A stretch of 43,501 bases of DNA from Erysipelotrichaceae bacterium (GTDB taxonomy: Bacteria > Bacillota_I > Bacilli_A > Erysipelotrichales > Erysipelotrichaceae). The notes beneath the pieces were generated by a model. The model saw only the letters and a list, made by a program, of their open reading frames with translations, had not been told where the DNA came from and did not search any database. A program made the position numbers and the translations under genes. Within the stretch, counting starts at the first letter, position 1. Every line of letters starts with the position of its first letter. Shown here one piece after another: positions 33,557 through 41,996 of the stretch. The DNA is taken from positions 1 to 43,501 of the forward strand of contig JAFRZA010000036.1 of NCBI GenBank assembly GCA_017442805.1, read 5' to 3'.

Positions 33557-33585
33557 TCAGTTTGCGCTGACACCACTCTATTATA
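33557..33585 (-). promoter_or_regulatory. Promoter -10 and adjoining inverted repeat of the methyltransferase operon
   Basis: TATAAT on the minus strand (33580-33585); GTCAG-N6-CTGAC (33557-33561, 33568-33572) overlaps the expected transcription start and could be an operator. TTTGCGC occurs twice about 30 bases apart (33562 and 33591). Confidence 0.45.
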
Positions 33586-33602
33586 GTACTTTGCGCGCAG
33601 AG

Positions 33603-33631
33603 AAAAACAGGGAAATCGTGCGGTTTCCCTG
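33603..33631 (-). terminator. Terminator of the flavoprotein pair
   Basis: CAGGGAAA/TTTCCCTG with 8-base loop, followed on the minus strand by five T residues. Confidence 0.88.
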
Positions 33632-33650
33632 CTCTTTTGCGAAACAATGA

Positions 33651-34052
33651 CTAGACGTCGAATTCTTCCTTCAGTTCAAATAGTCCGCGGATCTCGGCGT
33701 GGCCGTTTTCCAGGTAGAACATGCCCATCTCCCAGCCGTTGGCGTCATAGAGACCCATGATCTGCGGAGCAGCCTGGCGGACTGCTTCCAGCAGGTCCTC
33801 GTCCCTGACGATGACGGCTCTGCCGTCGTAGCGCAGAAACTCGCTCTCCATGCAGGCCAGCACTTCCACTTTCGGGTTGGCGCTCAGCTGTCTGAAAACG
33901 TTCTTGAAGGTTCCGCAGCCGAAATACAGCTTTCCCTGATAAATCAGATGAAAGCCGAAGGGACGGCCCTTGGGCTGATCGCCGTCTGTGGTCAGAAAGT
34001 AGAAGACCTTGGCTTTATCCAGATACTCACTTACCTTTTCAACATTAGTCAT
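33651..34052 (-). CDS. Pyridoxamine 5'-phosphate oxidase-like FMN-binding protein
   Basis: 133 residues, one split beta-barrel. YFLTTDGDQPKGRPFGFHLIYQGKLYFGCGTFKNVFRQL has the usual order of the flavin-binding strands (COG5015-type small members), and the KVEVLACME segment follows. It may bind FMN or a related cofactor and act as a small oxidoreductase. Strong GGAGGTGTTTAG site; 29 bases after the flavodoxin-like gene, so likely co-transcribed. Confidence 0.82.
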   Translation of the reverse strand: MTNVEKVSEYLDKAKVFYFLTTDGDQPKGRPFGFHLIYQGKLYFGCGTFKNVFRQLSANPKVEVLACMESEFLRYDGRAVIVRDEDLLEAVRQAAPQIMGLYDANGWEMGMFYLENGHAEIRGLFELKEEFDV

Positions 34053-34081
34053 CTAAACACCTCCATATATCATTCCGTCAT

Positions 34082-34699
34082 TCAGCGGATGAAATCAGTG
34101 TGGGCGCCGCGCAGCCGCTGCGGGCTGCCGAATTCCTTTTTGCCGTCGGCGATGCTTCTGATCATGAAGGCCATATTGGCCGCCATGTTGCGGATGGTCT
34201 GCACGCCTTCCTCATCTTTCAGGACATCCTCACCGGTGTAGCCGTGAACGTCATTCCAGTAGGAACTCGGCACCGTCGGCATTCCGCAGATGCCGAAGAA
34301 CTGGTTCAGGGCTTCAAAGCTGGCGCTGTTGCCGCCCCGGCGGCAGGAGACCACCGAAGCGCCTACCTTCATATGAAGGTTAAGGCCGCAGCTGTAAAAC
34401 AGTCTCTGCATGAAGGACAGCACCGTTCCGTTGGGATTGCCGTAGTAGACCGGTGAGCCGACGATGATGCCGTCAGCTTCCCGCAGCTTCGGCGCCGTTT
34501 CATTGACCGCGTCTTCAAAGACGCATCTGCCGGCATTTCGGCAATGGTCACAGCCGATGCATCCCCTGATGTCCCGGTTTCCTATCTGAACGGTTTCCGT
34601 CTCGATTCCCTGCTGGTTAAGGACCTCCCCGGCCAGCTTAAGCGCCATGGCAATGCATCCGTTGGGATCGGGGCTGCCGTTGATCATCAGAACTTTCAT
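34082..34699 (-). CDS. NADPH-dependent FMN reductase family protein with compact iron-sulfur motif
   Basis: 205 residues. MKVLMINGSPDPNGCIAMAL is the phosphate-binding loop for FMN in the flavodoxin fold; IVGSPVYYGNPNG and VGASVVSCRRGGN follow in family order. GCIGCDHCRNAGRC (about 50-63) has the C-X2-C-X2-C-X5-C spacing of archaeal-type iron-sulfur flavoproteins (Isf), which carry a 4Fe-4S cluster beside FMN. It probably passes electrons under anaerobic conditions or reduces quinones, nitro compounds or oxygen. GGAGG precedes the start. Confidence 0.86.
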   Translation of the reverse strand: MKVLMINGSPDPNGCIAMALKLAGEVLNQQGIETETVQIGNRDIRGCIGCDHCRNAGRCVFEDAVNETAPKLREADGIIVGSPVYYGNPNGTVLSFMQRLFYSCGLNLHMKVGASVVSCRRGGNSASFEALNQFFGICGMPTVPSSYWNDVHGYTGEDVLKDEEGVQTIRNMAANMAFMIRSIADGKKEFGSPQRLRGAHTDFIR

Positions 34700-34730
34700 A
34701 TTGTTGCCTCCTGTCGGTTGTTATATCCGT

Positions 34731-34739
34731 ATTTTACCA
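34731..34739 (-). promoter_or_regulatory. Extended -10 promoter of the flavoprotein pair
   Basis: TGGTAAAAT on the minus strand, TGn plus a -10 hexamer with one mismatch, 32 bases upstream of the ATG. Confidence 0.5.
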
Positions 34740-34774
34740 TATTTTCCCTTGTTTCCTTTTCATCCTGCCTGAAG

Positions 34775-34795
34775 AAAAACCGGTTTCCCGGTTTT
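34775..34795 (-). terminator. Terminator of the Trk operon
   Basis: AAAACCGG/CCGGTTTT around a 4-base loop; five T residues follow on the minus strand. Starts directly at the trkH stop. Confidence 0.88.
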
Positions 34796-36258
34796 CAGTT
34801 TTCTCTTCCCTGAATGTCCTTCAGGCCTCTTAACAGCGCCCGGAAAATGACCATGATCTCCAGACGGCCGAAGAACATGCCGACGATGCCGGTCCACAAG
34901 ATGACCGGATGGGCGTTATAGCCGGTAATGCCCAGTGACAGGCCGACAGTTGACAGGGCGCTGGCAAATTCGAACATGGAATCCTGCAGGTTATTGCCGA
35001 ACATCGCGAAGATGAAGGAACCCAGGAAGAACAGCAGGATGTAGAACAGCACGTAGCTGGTGGTTGACGAGACTTCCTCATCAGTCAGCTCCGCCTTCTT
35101 GCCGATGCGCCAGATGTAGTTCGTCTTGACGATCTTGCGGTTGACCAGCAGGTCGCGGATGGAATGATAGATGCCCTTCAGGGCGACGATGACGCGGTAC
35201 TGCTTGATGCCGCCGCCGGTGCTCTCCAGATCGCCGCCGATCAGCATCAGGATGATCATCGCCGTGGCGAAGCCGCTCGGGAAGACGCTCATGTCCCTGA
35301 CGCCGACGAAGCCGGTCGTGGTGATTGAGGTGGCGAAATGGAAGGCTGTGACTCTCAGGCTTTCGCCCAGGGAAGCGGTATAACCGCTTTTCATCAGGTT
35401 GTAGTTCATCAGGAAAAGGAAGACCACGGCCACGAAGATGAAGAAGCGGGTCTCACAGTGCTTTCTCAACGGTCTGGTCCTTCCCTTGATCAGGCTGTAA
35501 TGAATGAAGAAGTTGGTCTGGCCCAGCATCATCAGCACGATGGTGATGATCTCGACGGCCAGTGAATGGTAGGCGTAGATGCTCTCGGTGCGGGTGGAGA
35601 AGCCGCCGGTGGAGATCGCCGCGATAGCGGTGTTGAAGGCGTCAAAGAAGCTCATGCCGGCCAGCATGTAAGCTACGCTTCCCAGAATGATGTAGCCGAT
35701 GTAGATGGCAAAGATGACTCTCGCCGTCTTGGCCAGATTGGGCAACAGACGGTCGGAGTGGCCGTCGGCGTTATACAGGTTCAGCCCATAGCGGTCGTTC
35801 ATGGCGCAGGTAAGGATCAGAACCAGACCGACGCCGCCGACCAGCAGGGTGATGTTGCGGAAGAACAGGAAGATGCGCGGGCAACTGTCGGAGTCGACAA
35901 CGGAAAGTCCCGTGGTCGAATAGCCCGAAGTCATCTCGAAAGCGGCTTGGGAGAAGTTGTACTGTCCGGTCATCATCCAGGGTACCATGGAGATCAGGAT
36001 CGCCGAAAGCCAGATCGAGACGATCAGCACGGCGTCATAGTGCTTGTCCAGCTTGATGATCTCGGTATCCCTTAACAGATATCTCAGCAGCGCCCCCACG
36101 GCCAGAGCCGCGATTCCCGGCACCAGAAAACAGCGCAGATAGACGCTTTCCTGCGGGTAGAAGGGCAGGATGATCAGCGGCATCAACTGCAGTACGCCGA
36201 TCATCATGATGAAAATGCTGAGATAGTAGAAGATCAGCCGGTAGTACTTTCTCTTCAT
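34795..36258 (-). CDS. TrkH/KtrB-family potassium channel subunit
   Basis: 487 residues with about ten membrane helices and four selectivity-filter loops: TSGYSTTGLS (110-119), AISTGGFST (214-222), SITTTGFVG (311-319) and ALSTVGLSLG (434-443). GGDLESTGGGIKQYR (341-355) is the intramembrane gate region. It takes up K+ (with Na+ or H+) across the membrane, controlled by the RCK subunits coded just upstream. It overlaps the upstream RCK gene by 4 bases. Confidence 0.92.
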   Translation of the reverse strand: MKRKYYRLIFYYLSIFIMMIGVLQLMPLIILPFYPQESVYLRCFLVPGIAALAVGALLRYLLRDTEIIKLDKHYDAVLIVSIWLSAILISMVPWMMTGQYNFSQAAFEMTSGYSTTGLSVVDSDSCPRIFLFFRNITLLVGGVGLVLILTCAMNDRYGLNLYNADGHSDRLLPNLAKTARVIFAIYIGYIILGSVAYMLAGMSFFDAFNTAIAAISTGGFSTRTESIYAYHSLAVEIITIVLMMLGQTNFFIHYSLIKGRTRPLRKHCETRFFIFVAVVFLFLMNYNLMKSGYTASLGESLRVTAFHFATSITTTGFVGVRDMSVFPSGFATAMIILMLIGGDLESTGGGIKQYRVIVALKGIYHSIRDLLVNRKIVKTNYIWRIGKKAELTDEEVSSTTSYVLFYILLFFLGSFIFAMFGNNLQDSMFEFASALSTVGLSLGITGYNAHPVILWTGIVGMFFGRLEIMVIFRALLRGLKDIQGREN

Positions 36259-36920
36259 GCCTTTTTCCTCTGGAATACCTTGGTTATCTTATCGTGGTGT
36301 TCCATGGTGGTAACCAGTAAGACCTTGTCTCCTTCTTCCAGCACGGTGTCACCGTTGGGGATGATCACCTGCTGCTGTCTGATGACGGAAGAGACGGAAG
36401 CGATGTCGGAGACCTTGATCTCCTTCAGGGATTTGCCGCAGACATCGTGACTGCTTTTTACCATGAACTCCATGATGTTGATCTTGTCATCTTCCAACGA
36501 AAGGTTGCTGATGAGGTTCTCGATGTTGGCGGTATTCTTGATCTGCTCTGCCAGCAGGTAAGTTGAAGAAATGACGGAATCAATGCCCAGCTGCTTGAAC
36601 AGTTCAACGTTCTTGGGGTTGATGACCGTAGCAATGCACTTGCGGACATTGAAAAGCTTCTTCGCCGTCTTGCAGGCGACGTAGTTGTCAACGTCGTTTT
36701 CCGACAGGGCGATGAACAGGTCGGCGTTCTCGATGCCGGCATCAAAGAGATCGCTCTCCTTGGTCGGCTTGCCGTGCAGAACGGAGATGCCGTTCTTGGC
36801 GCTGAGGTAGCGGCAGACGTTGTTGTCGGAGTTGATGACGATCAGGTTGTTTTCCTTATTGTTGTACATGCCGATGATGTAGTCGGCCTGATGGGAACCA
36901 TCTGCGATGACGATCTTCAT
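36255..36920 (-). CDS. TrkA-like K+ uptake regulator with RCK_N and RCK_C domains
   Basis: 221 residues. RCK_N at about 1-135 and RCK_C at about 145-219 (VCGKSLKEIKVSDIASVSSVIRQQQVIIPNGDTVLEEGDKVLLVTT). The nucleotide loop is degenerate: IADGSHQADYI lacks the GxGxxG pattern, so this subunit may bind no NAD/ATP or another ligand, with the complete loop supplied by its partner. Overlaps both neighbours by 4 bases (ATGA), which favours fixed stoichiometry. Confidence 0.88.
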   Translation of the reverse strand: MKIVIADGSHQADYIIGMYNNKENNLIVINSDNNVCRYLSAKNGISVLHGKPTKESDLFDAGIENADLFIALSENDVDNYVACKTAKKLFNVRKCIATVINPKNVELFKQLGIDSVISSTYLLAEQIKNTANIENLISNLSLEDDKINIMEFMVKSSHDVCGKSLKEIKVSDIASVSSVIRQQQVIIPNGDTVLEEGDKVLLVTTMEHHDKITKVFQRKKA

Positions 36921-37327
36921 GCTAATTCCTCCCCGTAATGGCTGCGGAAGTGATCCAGCGTCAGGTCAAACTGACAGACACAGCGGACGTTCTCATCAGC
37001 CACCAGTTTCTCCTTGCGGGAGTCCTTGAGGCGGATGTAGACATTCTTGATGTTATAGATCTGCCGGCAGATGTCCGCCAGCATGATGTTCTTATTGTCA
37101 TCTTCGGTAATGGCGACTACCGTACGGCAGTCCCTGATGCCGCAGTTTTCCAGCACTTCCAGATCCAGGGCATCGCCGACTTCCATGAAGCCGCTGTACT
37201 CGTCCAGATCATTGAAAGCGCTGCGGTCATTGTCAATGAGCATGACGTTGTTCTTCTTGCAGAGCATGATGGCCATATTCTTGCCCAGCCTGCCGGCACC
37301 GATCACGATGCAGTTGATATCACTCAT
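36917..37327 (-). CDS. TrkA-like RCK_N-only K+ uptake regulator
   Basis: 136 residues from the ATG at 37327; an upstream GTG at 37411 would give an atypical 28-residue extension. INCIVIGAGRLGKNMA has the full GxGxxG dinucleotide loop, and VMLIDNDRSAF carries the acidic residue for the ribose. The chain ends after the single Rossmann domain, without RCK_C. It most likely assembles with the downstream subunit in a mixed ring on TrkH. Confidence 0.85.
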   Translation of the reverse strand: MSDINCIVIGAGRLGKNMAIMLCKKNNVMLIDNDRSAFNDLDEYSGFMEVGDALDLEVLENCGIRDCRTVVAITEDDNKNIMLADICRQIYNIKNVYIRLKDSRKEKLVADENVRCVCQFDLTLDHFRSHYGEELA

Positions 37328-37458
37328 AAAATCACCAGTTCTTTCTGATAATAACAATAAATATCTTACCACATTTTTCCCACATTTCCAGCAATACCGC
37401 TGCCTGTTCACCGCCCCCTTCAGAGCCGTTTTGGGTTAATATAAAGGTAGGTGATTTC

Positions 37459-38175
37459 ATGCGTTACTACATCTCCGATCTGCACCTTTTCCACCTCAAT
37501 GTCATCGCCATGGATGGCCGTCATTTCAAGAATCTGGAACAGATGCACGCTTACATCGTGGAAAGATGGAATGCCATCGTCAACAAAAACGACGATGTCT
37601 TCGTGCTGGGCGATCTGTCCATGGGCAAGGGGAAAGAGACCGCTGAGATCCTGCGTCAGCTGAAGGGAAAGATCACGCTGATAAAGGGTAACCACGACGA
37701 CCGCTATCTCAGTGATAAGGAGTTTGACTATCAGTTCAGGGACATCCTTTCCTACGACGAAAGAAAGGACAACAACCGCAACGTCATGCTCTTCCATTAC
37801 CCGGTGCCCTTCTACAACAAGCAGTTCCGCCGCAACGAGAAGGGCGAGTGCCGGACCTTCATGCTCTACGGCCATGTGCACAACACCTATGACGAATACC
37901 TGCTCAACCGCAGCATCAACGACATCATGACCTTTGAGCGTCAGAGCTTTGGTGATTCCGTGCAGACCACTCCCGTCAGCATGGTCAACACCTTCTGCCT
38001 TTTTTCCGACTACCGGCCGCTGACGCTGGACCAGTGGCTGGAAATTGACGGTAAGAGAAGAAGGCTGATCAATGAAACGGAGCAGCAGCTGGGCGGTAAG
38101 ATCCCCTGGCCGCAGTGGATGGAACTCAATGAGAAGATGACGGAGTTAAGCCAACGCCTCTGGAACACCGACTGA
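37459..38175 (+). CDS. Calcineurin-like metallophosphoesterase
   Basis: 238 residues. The five metal motifs are clear: SDLHLFH (6-12), LGDLSMG (about 50-56), GNHDDR (about 76-81), LFHYP (about 114) and GHVHNTY (about 140-146). The short N-terminus and the HLFHLNV segment match the COG4186 branch of uncertain substrate (small phosphodiester or phosphomonoester). AGGTAGGTGATTTC precedes the ATG. Stands alone, divergent from the Trk operon. Confidence 0.87.
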   Translation: MRYYISDLHLFHLNVIAMDGRHFKNLEQMHAYIVERWNAIVNKNDDVFVLGDLSMGKGKETAEILRQLKGKITLIKGNHDDRYLSDKEFDYQFRDILSYDERKDNNRNVMLFHYPVPFYNKQFRRNEKGECRTFMLYGHVHNTYDEYLLNRSINDIMTFERQSFGDSVQTTPVSMVNTFCLFSDYRPLTLDQWLEIDGKRRRLINETEQQLGGKIPWPQWMELNEKMTELSQRLWNTD

Positions 38176-38187
38176 AAAATCAGCCAG

Positions 38188-38211
38188 AAAGACGGATCAT
38201 TCGTCTTTTTT
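38188..38211 (+). terminator. Terminator of the phosphoesterase gene
   Basis: AAAGACG/CGTCTTT with 7-base loop, extending into six T residues. Confidence 0.82.
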
Positions 38212-38250
38212 CCGGTTTTCCCCGATATTTCCCTGACATGAGACTATGCT

Positions 38251-38279
38251 TTGACAAGCCGGAAAATGCGTAATAATCT
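38251..38279 (+). promoter_or_regulatory. Promoter of the feo operon
   Basis: Perfect -35 TTGACA (38251-38256); -10 lies within TAATAATCT, best spaced as TAATCT (38274-38279) after 17 bases. The weak -10 suits a regulated gene. Confidence 0.6.
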
Positions 38280-38285
38280 ATAGGT

Positions 38286-38303
38286 AGTTCACATATGCTA
38301 ACT
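38286..38303. promoter_or_regulatory. Palindromic candidate operator of the feo operon
   Basis: AGTT-CA-CATATG-CT-AACT, symmetric except in two dinucleotides, at the expected transcription start just after the -10. Position fits an iron-dependent repressor (Fur or DtxR/IdeR type). It is not an exact match to a published box known to me. Confidence 0.5.
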
Positions 38304-38316
38304 GCGAGGTATTCAC

Positions 38317-40659
38317 ATGAACTTAAGAGAGATTGAAATCGGCCATACCGTCAGGATCACGGAAGTCGGAGGCGAGCGGTCGCTTCGCCAGCACTTCCTG
38401 GACATGGGCGTCATACCCGGCGCTGAAGTGACGCTGATGAAGTACGCCCCGCTGGGCGACCCGATGGAACTGCGCATTCACGGCTATGAACTGACCCTGA
38501 GACTGGCTGACGCCGAAAACATCAAGGTCGAAGAAGTAAAAGAAGCTTCCGTCCGGAAAGAAAACCGGAAAGCCAGGGAAGCCAGTCACCCGGGATTGGG
38601 CGAGGAAGGTAAGTTCCACCCCAAGGGATCCGGACAGCCGCTGCCTGACGATGAGGTTCTGACCTTTGCCCTTGTCGGCAACCAGAACAGCGGCAAGACT
38701 ACCCTGTTCAATCAGCTTACCGGTTCCAACCAGCACGTCGGCAACTTCCCAGGCGTTACCGTTGACCGCAAGGACGGCGCCATCAGAGGTCATGAAAACA
38801 CCCTGATCACTGACCTGCCAGGCATCTACTCAATGTCACCGTATTCCAGCGAGGAGCTTATCTCCCGCAACTTCGTACTGGACGAAAAGCCGAAGGCGAT
38901 CATCAACATCGTCGACGTCACCAACATCGAGCGCAATCTCTACCTGACCATGCAGTTACTGGAAATGAACGTACCCATGGTCGTCGCTCTGAACATGATG
39001 GACGAGATGGACAGCAACGGCGGTTCCGTTGACATCAACCTGATGGAGGAAATGCTGGGGGTACCGGTGGTACCAATCTCAGCCGCCAAAAATCAGGGCG
39101 TTGACGAACTGGTCAGCCATGCCCTGCATATTGCCAAATACCAGGAAAGACCCGTCTACCACGATTTCTGTGAAAATAATGAAAAAGGCGCGCCGATCCA
39201 CCGCTGCCTGCACGCCGTCATCCACCTGCTGGAAGACCACATGGAAAAAGCCGGACTGCCCAAACGCTTCGCCGCCTCCAAGGTCATTGAAGACGACCAG
39301 CTGATCATCGAAAGGCTCCAGTTGGAACAGAATGAAAAGGAAATGCTGGAACACATGATCGTTCAGATGGAACAGGAAAGAGGCATGGACCGCAGCGCGG
39401 CCATGGCCGAGATGCGTTTCAACTACATCTATAAGGTCGCCGACAGCTGCGTCACTCGCCCGGAAGAAACCAGAGAACATAAGCGCAGCGCTCAGATCGA
39501 CAGGGTGCTGACCGGAAAGCACACCGCCATTCCGCTGTTCATTCTGATCATGGCCCTGGTATTCTACCTGACCTTCGTGCTGATCGGTCCCTTCCTGCAG
39601 GATCTGCTGGCCGGCGTCATTGATTCGCTGAAAGACGCCGTCGCTACAGCCATGCAGCAGTCCCATGTCAGCGAAACGCTGCAGTCACTGATCCTCGACG
39701 GTTTGTTTGAGGGTGTCGGCAGCGTACTGAGCTTCATGCCCATCATCGTAACGATGTTCTTCTTCCTCTCCTTACTGGAAGACAGCGGCTACATCGCCAG
39801 AGTGGCCTTCGTCATGGACAAACTGCTGAGAAAGATTGGCCTGTCCGGCCGCAGCATCGTGCCGATGCTGATCGGTTTCGGCTGCACGGTACCGGCGGTC
39901 ATGTCCACCCGTACCCTGCCCAGTGCCCGCGACCGCAAGATGACCATTCTGCTGACACCGTTCATGTCCTGTACGGCCAAGCTTCCCATCTACGGATTCT
40001 TCATCGATGCCTTCTTTCCGAAGTCAGCCTGGTGGATCATGACAGCGCTCTATGTCCTCGGCATTGCCGTCAGCATCCTGGTGGCGCTGCTGTTCAAGAA
40101 GACGCTGTTCAAGGGCGAAGCCGTTCCCTTTGTCATGGAACTGCCCAATTACCGGATGCCCAGCGCGCGCAATGTCGCTCAGCTGTTATGGGAAAAGGCC
40201 AAGGATTTCCTGCAGAGAGCCTTCTCGGTCATTCTGATTGCCACCATCGCCGTCTGGTTCCTGCAGAGTTTCGACTTCGGCTTCAACCTGGTTGATGATA
40301 CTCACAACAGCATCCTGGCCAACATAGCCAGCCTGCTGGTTCCCATCATGAGACCTCTGGGCATGGGTGACTGGCGCATCGTTACCTCACTGGTCTGCGG
40401 CTTCATGGCCAAGGAAAGCGTGGTCTCCACCATGCAGATGCTCTTCGCTCCAGAGGGCGTGGCTGCTTCAATCAGCGCCTTGACCGCCGCCGGCATGCTG
40501 GTGTTCAGCCTGCTGTATACGCCATGCGTCGCCGCCATGGCTGCCATCAGACGCGAACTGGGACGCCAATGGGCTCTCTACGTCGTCTTATGGCAGTGCG
40601 GAATTGCCTGGGTCATGGCCTTCGCCGTCCGGCTGATCGGCCAGCTGTTACTGAGGTGA
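38317..40659 (+). CDS. feoB: FeoA-FeoB fusion, ferrous iron transporter
   Basis: 780 residues. Residues 1-75 are a FeoA SH3-like domain (GGERSLRQHFLDMGVIPGAEV), joined by a charged linker (75-112) to FeoB. The GTPase shows G1 GNQNSGKTT (121-129), G3 DLPG (166-169) and G4 NMMD (226-229). The membrane part (from about 405) has two Gate regions, with CTVPAVMSTRTL and CTAKLPIYGFF, and a late MAKESVVSTMQ. It imports Fe2+ with GTP hydrolysis. FeoA and FeoB are separate proteins in many bacteria. The ATG has GAGGT at good spacing. Followed by its small Cys-rich partner. Confidence 0.94.
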   Translation: MNLREIEIGHTVRITEVGGERSLRQHFLDMGVIPGAEVTLMKYAPLGDPMELRIHGYELTLRLADAENIKVEEVKEASVRKENRKAREASHPGLGEEGKFHPKGSGQPLPDDEVLTFALVGNQNSGKTTLFNQLTGSNQHVGNFPGVTVDRKDGAIRGHENTLITDLPGIYSMSPYSSEELISRNFVLDEKPKAIINIVDVTNIERNLYLTMQLLEMNVPMVVALNMMDEMDSNGGSVDINLMEEMLGVPVVPISAAKNQGVDELVSHALHIAKYQERPVYHDFCENNEKGAPIHRCLHAVIHLLEDHMEKAGLPKRFAASKVIEDDQLIIERLQLEQNEKEMLEHMIVQMEQERGMDRSAAMAEMRFNYIYKVADSCVTRPEETREHKRSAQIDRVLTGKHTAIPLFILIMALVFYLTFVLIGPFLQDLLAGVIDSLKDAVATAMQQSHVSETLQSLILDGLFEGVGSVLSFMPIIVTMFFFLSLLEDSGYIARVAFVMDKLLRKIGLSGRSIVPMLIGFGCTVPAVMSTRTLPSARDRKMTILLTPFMSCTAKLPIYGFFIDAFFPKSAWWIMTALYVLGIAVSILVALLFKKTLFKGEAVPFVMELPNYRMPSARNVAQLLWEKAKDFLQRAFSVILIATIAVWFLQSFDFGFNLVDDTHNSILANIASLLVPIMRPLGMGDWRIVTSLVCGFMAKESVVSTMQMLFAPEGVAASISALTAAGMLVFSLLYTPCVAAMAAIRRELGRQWALYVVLWQCGIAWVMAFAVRLIGQLLLR

Positions 40660-40663
40660 TGAC

Positions 40664-40807
40664 ATGAATACGGCTGATATCATAATCATTCTGATCCTGG
40701 GGGCGCTGGTAGTCATGGCTGCCCTGACCATCAGAAAGAACCGAGGCGGATGCAGCTGCTGCCCTGGATCCAAAGCCTGCGGTTACTGTCCTAAAAGGAC
40801 TCATTAA
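40664..40807 (+). CDS. FeoB-associated Cys-rich membrane peptide
   Basis: 47 residues, too short for most gene finders. An N-terminal membrane helix (about 4-22) is followed by RKNRGG and a Cys-rich tail with Cys at 30, 32, 33, 39 and 42. This matches the small FeoB-associated Cys-rich family (PF12669) always found after feoB. It may deliver or sense ferrous iron at the transporter. Its ribosome site GAGGTG is formed over the feoB stop codon, 4 bases upstream of the ATG, so translation is coupled. Confidence 0.88.
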   Translation: MNTADIIIILILGALVVMAALTIRKNRGGCSCCPGSKACGYCPKRTH

Positions 40808-40815
40808 ACGAAAAG

Positions 40816-40840
40816 AAGCAGACCTGATGGTCTGCTTTCA
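40816..40840. terminator. Terminator between feo operon and the DUF4097 gene
   Basis: AAGCAGACC/GGTCTGCTT with 4-base loop; short T-run on the plus strand, A-run before it, usable from both sides. Confidence 0.8.
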
Positions 40841-40859
40841 TTATGTAATGATAATGTTC

Positions 40860-41978
40860 CTAGTCGGAAATCGTGATGTCGCCACTCAGGGTCCTGAGCA
40901 CGACGCTGGCTTCTCCGCTGCCGGCCAGGTAATACCCGCGGTTCTTTCTGACTGAAGGAACGCCGCTGGTGCTGACATCGCCGGAAACCGTGCTGAGCTC
41001 GGCGCTGTAGTTACCGTCTTCAATTTCAACATCGATGTCGCCGCTCTTGGTCTCGCAGCTGATGTCGAAGGCTCTGGGCATGCGGATGTCGATGTCGCCG
41101 CTGGTCGCGTTGACCAGGATGCGGCCTTCGTGAGAGCCGATGTCACAGTCGCCTGATGTGGTTCTGATCATCAGGTCGCAGCTGCAGTCGCTGATGTCAA
41201 CGTCACCGCTCGTCGATTCGACCGATATCTGTCTGAAATGGCAGTCATCGACGTCAAGGTCACCGGAAGTTGACTTGAAGACGCATTCGCTGCCGCTGAC
41301 CTCCCGTAATTCAAAGTCGCCGCTGAGGGTGTTGACGATGATGTTGTTAAGCGTCAGTTCGTTCATTTCCACATCGCCGGAGACGCCGTTGATGTAGACG
41401 TTCTGAATTTCCTCGGGGATTTCCAGATGCAGACGGCCGGAAATGGTGGGGAAGATCTTCAGGTTGCGCTCAATGGTGAAGGTGATGCGCTCATCCTGTC
41501 TTTCCACGTTCAGCCTGATGTCGTCCGGGCAGTTGCTGGAAAAGGCGTAGCGCAGGCTCTGACCGGGTTCAATGGTAACGTCGCAGTCGGCCAGATTGGC
41601 GTCAAACAGCACCTCGGTGGCACCCTGCCAGTCCTCATATTCCACGAATTCCCTTTCCGAACTGAAGCTCAGGTTGATGGTACCGGCGGAAAGGCTGGAG
41701 AAGACATCCTTTACGGCCTTGCCCAGATTGCCGAGACTACGGGCCAGTTCCTTAAAGGAATCGGTACCGGTGCCTTCCCGGCTCTGCTCGTAATACTCGA
41801 CGTTTTCCAGAACTTCATCGACGCTGCCAAGATTGGCGATGATCTCCTCATCGCTTCGGCCTTCAGCTTTGCCGTCTTCGAAGTGCTGCAGGAAGGAGTC
41901 CATGATCTCCTGGCGGAACTGCTCCGGATAACCGGACAGCCTTCTTCCCAGTTCGGTTAAATACTGTTCTCTGTTCAT
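40860..41978 (-). CDS. DUF1700/HAAS plus DUF4097 beta-helix protein
   Basis: 372 residues. The N-terminal helical part (1-65, EQYLTELGRRLSGYPEQFRQEIMDSFLQHF...GSVDEVL) is of the DUF1700/HAAS type. The rest is a right-handed beta-helix-like run of SGD repeats (NTLSGDFEL, KSTSGDLDV, ESTSGDVDI, RTTSGDCDI, NATSGDIDI, KSGDIDVEI, TVSGDVST, TLSGDITI), typical of DUF4097. No signal peptide or membrane helix is visible. Such proteins commonly sit with PadR regulators; a role in envelope stress sensing is suspected but unproven. AGGAAGGAGAGG is its ribosome site. Confidence 0.85.
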   Translation of the reverse strand: MNREQYLTELGRRLSGYPEQFRQEIMDSFLQHFEDGKAEGRSDEEIIANLGSVDEVLENVEYYEQSREGTGTDSFKELARSLGNLGKAVKDVFSSLSAGTINLSFSSEREFVEYEDWQGATEVLFDANLADCDVTIEPGQSLRYAFSSNCPDDIRLNVERQDERITFTIERNLKIFPTISGRLHLEIPEEIQNVYINGVSGDVEMNELTLNNIIVNTLSGDFELREVSGSECVFKSTSGDLDVDDCHFRQISVESTSGDVDISDCSCDLMIRTTSGDCDIGSHEGRILVNATSGDIDIRMPRAFDISCETKSGDIDVEIEDGNYSAELSTVSGDVSTSGVPSVRKNRGYYLAGSGEASVVLRTLSGDITISD

Positions 41979-41996
41979 TTTTCTTACCTCTCCTTC

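Noticed and set aside
33541..33576. Longer start of the methyltransferase
   Set aside because: The ATG falls at the transcription start just after TATAAT and has no ribosome site.
37328..37411. GTG start extending the RCK_N-only protein
   Set aside because: Adds an atypical Cys/Leu-rich stretch before a Rossmann fold that normally begins at the terminus; not excluded, since a G-rich ribosome-like site precedes it.
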